Shown here: positions 45,165 through 47,995 of the stretch, one piece after another | Layout of the letters: each line of letters opens with the position of its first letter | Numbering within the stretch: position 1 is the first letter of the stretch | Origin: Saprospiraceae bacterium | Lineage (GTDB): Bacteria; Bacteroidota; Bacteroidia; Chitinophagales; Saprospiraceae | NCBI GenBank assembly: GCA_021739645.1 | Contig: JAIPBL010000047.1 | Span: 1-47,995, forward strand | Reading direction: 5' to 3' | Length of the DNA: 47,995 bases | The notes under the pieces: model-generated | The model's input: the letters and a program-made list of their open reading frames with translations, nothing else | What the model was told of the DNA's origin: nothing | The model's database searches: none | Position numbers and translations under genes: made by a program

Positions 45165-47966
45165 ATGAAAACTAAATACCCGATTGTATTACTTTTATTG
45201 ATTTTCACCCTCCCAATTTTCGCTCAGAAAACAACTGACCTAATTGGCCTCGTCGCCGACAGCACAGGCAACGGCCTCCTCGCTGCCACCGTGGTTTTGT
45301 TGGAAAAAACTGACTCCACGCTCTCGGCATTTGGCATCACGGAGACTGACGGGCGGTTTTTGATGAAAAAAATCACGCCCGGTGAGTACCTGCTGCAAGT
45401 GAGCTACGTCGGTTTTGAGACGCTTTGGCAGCCCCTGAGCATTGCCGTAGGCAACGATAAAATGGACGTTGGGAAAATCACTTTGTTCCCCGCCTCCGCC
45501 GTACTAAACGAAGTGGAAGTGACCGCTGACCGGGTGCCGCTAAGGATGCGAAACGACACCTTGGAGTACAACGCCGCTGCCTTCAAAACCCAGCCCGGCG
45601 CTGTGGTGGAAGAACTTTTGAAAAAACTGCCCGGCGTCGAAGTTCAGGCCGATGGCACCATCAAAGCGCAGGGAGAAACGGTCAGAAACGTCTTCGTGGA
45701 CGGCAAGGAGTTCTTCGGAAACGACCCGCAGGTGGCCACCAAAAACCTGCCTGCCGATGCCGTGGACAAAGTGCAGGTGTATGACAAAAAGTCAGAGATG
45801 GCGGAGTTCTCGGGCATTGAGGATGGACGGGACTCCAAGACTATAAACCTCTCGCTCAAAGAAGACCACAAGAACGGCTACTTCGGCAATGCCACGGCGG
45901 GCGGCGGCACTGATGAGCGCTATCAGGGCCGGTTCAATATCAACCGTTTTTCCTCGAAAAGCCAACTCTCAGCCATCGGCATGGCCAACAACAACAACCA
46001 ACCGGGGTTCAGTTTTAATGATTATCTCCAGTTCATGGGCGGCCTCGGCAGCATGATGGGCGGAGGAGGTGGGGGCGGGGGCCGCAGCATGCGATTGTCT
46101 TTCGACATGGGGGACACGGGTGTACCGCTCGAAGGTGGCCGAACCGATGGTATCCTCAGCACTGCGGCGGCGGGCTTGAACTTTAACCGGGATTTTGGCA
46201 AAAAAACCGAGTTCCAATCGAGCTATTTTTTGAGCAAAATCAGAAACGACATTGTGCAGTCTGTGGAACGGCAAAACCTGCTGGGCGACGCTTCCTTTCT
46301 CAGTACCGAGGACGAAGACCAAATTTCAAAAAGCTTCAACCACCGCATCAACCTCTCTCTCAAACACGAGATTGACAGCTTCCAAAATTTTTCATTGCGG
46401 AGCAACCTCGCCCTCAGTGACGCCAAGTACAGTAGCGACGGCACAAGTCACAGCTTCGGCTTCGGTGGCCAGCTCGAAAATGAGAATTTGCGGGATTACT
46501 ATTCCACGGGTCAGCGATTCAGCTTGACGAATTCGGCCACTTATCGTCGTCGTTTTGGTAAAAAAGGCAGGGCTTTCGTGGCCGATGGCTCCCTCTATTT
46601 TGGCGACAACACACAGGATGGGCACCTCGTTTCAGCAACCAATTTTTACCAAACCGACACCGCAAGGGTCTTTCTTGACCAGCGCCAACGAACTTCGGAC
46701 GATGCCATGAGCTACGGCCTCAATGTTTCCTACACCGAACCGATCGGCAAGGCCAAGTACCTCGAACTCAATGCCTCTCGCCAAAACTACACGAATGAGA
46801 CGGGCAAGGATTTTTACGACAATGGGCCTGGGGGTGAGGTATTGAACGGCTCGTTGAGCAACCATTACAACCGAGGCTACACCTATGACCGAACTGGCCT
46901 GAACTTGATGATAAACCGCAAGAAATGGAACTTGACCACTGGCAGTGCCCTCCAGCGTTCTTCCTTGGAAGGTCAACAGCGAGGAGAGTCAACCCCACTT
47001 GAGCGGAGTTTCACCCGACTGCTTCCAAGCCTGTTTTTCAACTATGAAGCTGGCATTGGTAAGGATTTCAGCGTCGAGTACATGACCAACTTGCGGGAGC
47101 CATCGCCTGAGCAGTTGCAACCACTTGTTGACAACTCCGACCCTTTGAACCTTTATATCGGAAACCCCAGCCTACAGCCTGAATATGCCCACAACCTGAG
47201 CGCCCATTTCATGCGTTTTGACCAATTTACTTTTACCAGTTTCTTCGCAAACTTGGAGGCGGAGTTTGTAAAAGACCGAATCACCAACACCAGTTCCGTT
47301 GACTCATTGCTTCGTCGAACCGTGAGTCCGATAAATGTCAAGAATGACCGCTCCCTGCGTGGCTACGTGGATTTCAGCACGCCACTCCGCCCGCTAAAAA
47401 CGACGGTGCGATTTGGCCTAAACTCCTCCTGGAACCGGGGCATTCTCTTCGTAAATGAACTCCAAAACAGCACGGACCGCTTCTCGAACGGCGTTGACCT
47501 GTCTTTCAGCAACCGCAAAAAGGAGCATTTTGATGCCACTATTGGCGCACGTTTGAGTCACAATCGCACGACCTACTCCGAGGCAGAGTCGCTGAATCAG
47601 ACCTATCTTAATCGCCGCTACTATGCTGAGGCGGTGGTTTATCCCAACAAAAAATGGGAGTTTGGGAGCAAGTTCCGGTACTCGGTTTACTCCAACGAAA
47701 ACTTCGGTGGCGAGCAAGTCGTACCACTCTGGGAGGCCAGTGTTTCGAGGTATTTATTGGAAAACAACCGGGGCAAACTCACCCTCTCAGCGTTTGACAT
47801 TCTGAATAAAAACATTGGTGTACGTCGCAACAGCGAGTTGAATTACGTGGAGCAGCAGCGCATCAACACGCTCCAACGGTATGTCATGCTGACGTTTGCG
47901 TATTCGATTCGGGGGTTCGGCAAGGAAGGTGGGATTACCATTGATATTCGGGGGCCGGAGGATTGA
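45165..47966 (+). CDS. TonB-dependent-receptor-like barrel protein (GLPGLI-associated)
   Basis: 933 residues: signal peptide (YPIVLLLLIFTLPIFAQ); carboxypeptidase-regulatory-like domain (LIGLVADSTGNGLLAATVVLLE..., 25-105); plug-like region with the strongly conserved block NDTLEYNAAAFKTQPGAVVE, LLKKLPGVEVQADGTIK, VRNVFVDGKEFFGNDP and VDKVQVYDKKSEMAEFSGI; and a large OMP_b-brl_3-type barrel ending near the C-terminus. A poly-glycine stretch (46063-46081) lies in an extracellular-loop-like segment beginning FMGGLGSMMGG. This receptor class accompanies GLPGLI genes. It may import or export a peptide or metal-bound ligand; the substrate is unknown. A copy of the nested palindrome begins 2 bp after the stop codon. 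Confidence 0.94.
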   Translation: MKTKYPIVLLLLIFTLPIFAQKTTDLIGLVADSTGNGLLAATVVLLEKTDSTLSAFGITETDGRFLMKKITPGEYLLQVSYVGFETLWQPLSIAVGNDKMDVGKITLFPASAVLNEVEVTADRVPLRMRNDTLEYNAAAFKTQPGAVVEELLKKLPGVEVQADGTIKAQGETVRNVFVDGKEFFGNDPQVATKNLPADAVDKVQVYDKKSEMAEFSGIEDGRDSKTINLSLKEDHKNGYFGNATAGGGTDERYQGRFNINRFSSKSQLSAIGMANNNNQPGFSFNDYLQFMGGLGSMMGGGGGGGGRSMRLSFDMGDTGVPLEGGRTDGILSTAAAGLNFNRDFGKKTEFQSSYFLSKIRNDIVQSVERQNLLGDASFLSTEDEDQISKSFNHRINLSLKHEIDSFQNFSLRSNLALSDAKYSSDGTSHSFGFGGQLENENLRDYYSTGQRFSLTNSATYRRRFGKKGRAFVADGSLYFGDNTQDGHLVSATNFYQTDTARVFLDQRQRTSDDAMSYGLNVSYTEPIGKAKYLELNASRQNYTNETGKDFYDNGPGGEVLNGSLSNHYNRGYTYDRTGLNLMINRKKWNLTTGSALQRSSLEGQQRGESTPLERSFTRLLPSLFFNYEAGIGKDFSVEYMTNLREPSPEQLQPLVDNSDPLNLYIGNPSLQPEYAHNLSAHFMRFDQFTFTSFFANLEAEFVKDRITNTSSVDSLLRRTVSPINVKNDRSLRGYVDFSTPLRPLKTTVRFGLNSSWNRGILFVNELQNSTDRFSNGVDLSFSNRKKEHFDATIGARLSHNRTTYSEAESLNQTYLNRRYYAEAVVYPNKKWEFGSKFRYSVYSNENFGGEQVVPLWEASVSRYLLENNRGKLTLSAFDILNKNIGVRRNSELNYVEQQRINTLQRYVMLTFAYSIRGFGKEGGITIDIRGPED

Positions 47967-47967
47967 C

Positions 47968-47995
47968 TTGTGGTCGCCCAATTTATTGGGCTGAC
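47968..47995. repeat. Nested palindromic repeat element, truncated copy
   Basis: 24 bp (47968-47991) are the exact reverse complement of 14595-14618. The element continues past the window end. Both copies lie just outside coding regions. Confidence 0.88.

Overview
The window looks like a chromosomal segment of a Bacteroidota bacterium, most likely of the Saprospiria (Haliscomenobacter/Lewinella-like). Evidence: a giant surface protein with a type IX secretion type-B C-terminal sorting domain, three TonB-dependent/outer-membrane-barrel receptors, a GLPGLI-family protein, XisH/XisI, an ORF6N protein, many lipoproteins, little Shine-Dalgarno signal, and several promoters fitting the Bacteroidota -7 consensus TAnnTTTG. 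No rRNA, tRNA, CRISPR array, transposase or phage gene was seen. Species assignment is inference.

Layout. 1-6 kb (minus strand): GC-rich 57-bp tandem repeat, recJ, an orphan efflux membrane-fusion lipoprotein, a lipid/diacylglycerol-kinase-like enzyme, GtrA, an iodotyrosine-deiodinase-like flavoenzyme and an ORF6N protein. 6-12 kb (minus): a coiled-coil/J-domain protein, a DUF433/DUF5615 toxin-antitoxin-like pair with a shortened toxin, pgpA, a four-helix-bundle gene enclosed by perfect 38-bp inverted repeats, myo-inositol-phosphate synthase, and xisI/xisH. 12-20 kb: dipeptidyl peptidase IV, a two-domain secreted protein, and a TonB receptor plus MbnP-like lipoprotein operon. 19.6-25.8 kb (minus): a surface-polysaccharide run (Wzx flippase, Wzz, small protein plus nucleotidyltransferase, O-antigen ligase/polymerase) ending in a histidine kinase. 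26-33 kb (plus): a 2,386-residue T9SS adhesin. 33-41.7 kb: a second DUF433/DUF5615 pair, an outer-membrane barrel, a secreted eukaryote-like cyclophilin, an unknown secreted protein, oligopeptidase B, and two tandem paralogous lipoproteins, the first frameshifted. 41.7-48 kb: a histidine kinase/OmpR regulator pair divergent from a GLPGLI gene and a TonB-type receptor, with helically phased direct repeats between them.

How the genes may work together. MIPS and the PgpA homologue together suggest inositol-lipid synthesis. The Wzx/Wzz/ligase set exports surface polysaccharide. The receptor pairs (TonB receptor with MbnP; barrel with GLPGLI) suggest envelope uptake or secretion systems, the second probably controlled by the adjacent two-component system.

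The most unusual global feature is a set of heptanucleotide tandem repeats (period 7, several sequence families). They form long hairpins between genes and in several places are translated into the ends or linkers of real proteins. The best candidate for something undescribed is the 38-bp inverted-repeat-bounded four-helix-bundle cassette, itself built from such heptamers, sitting between the two inositol-lipid genes.
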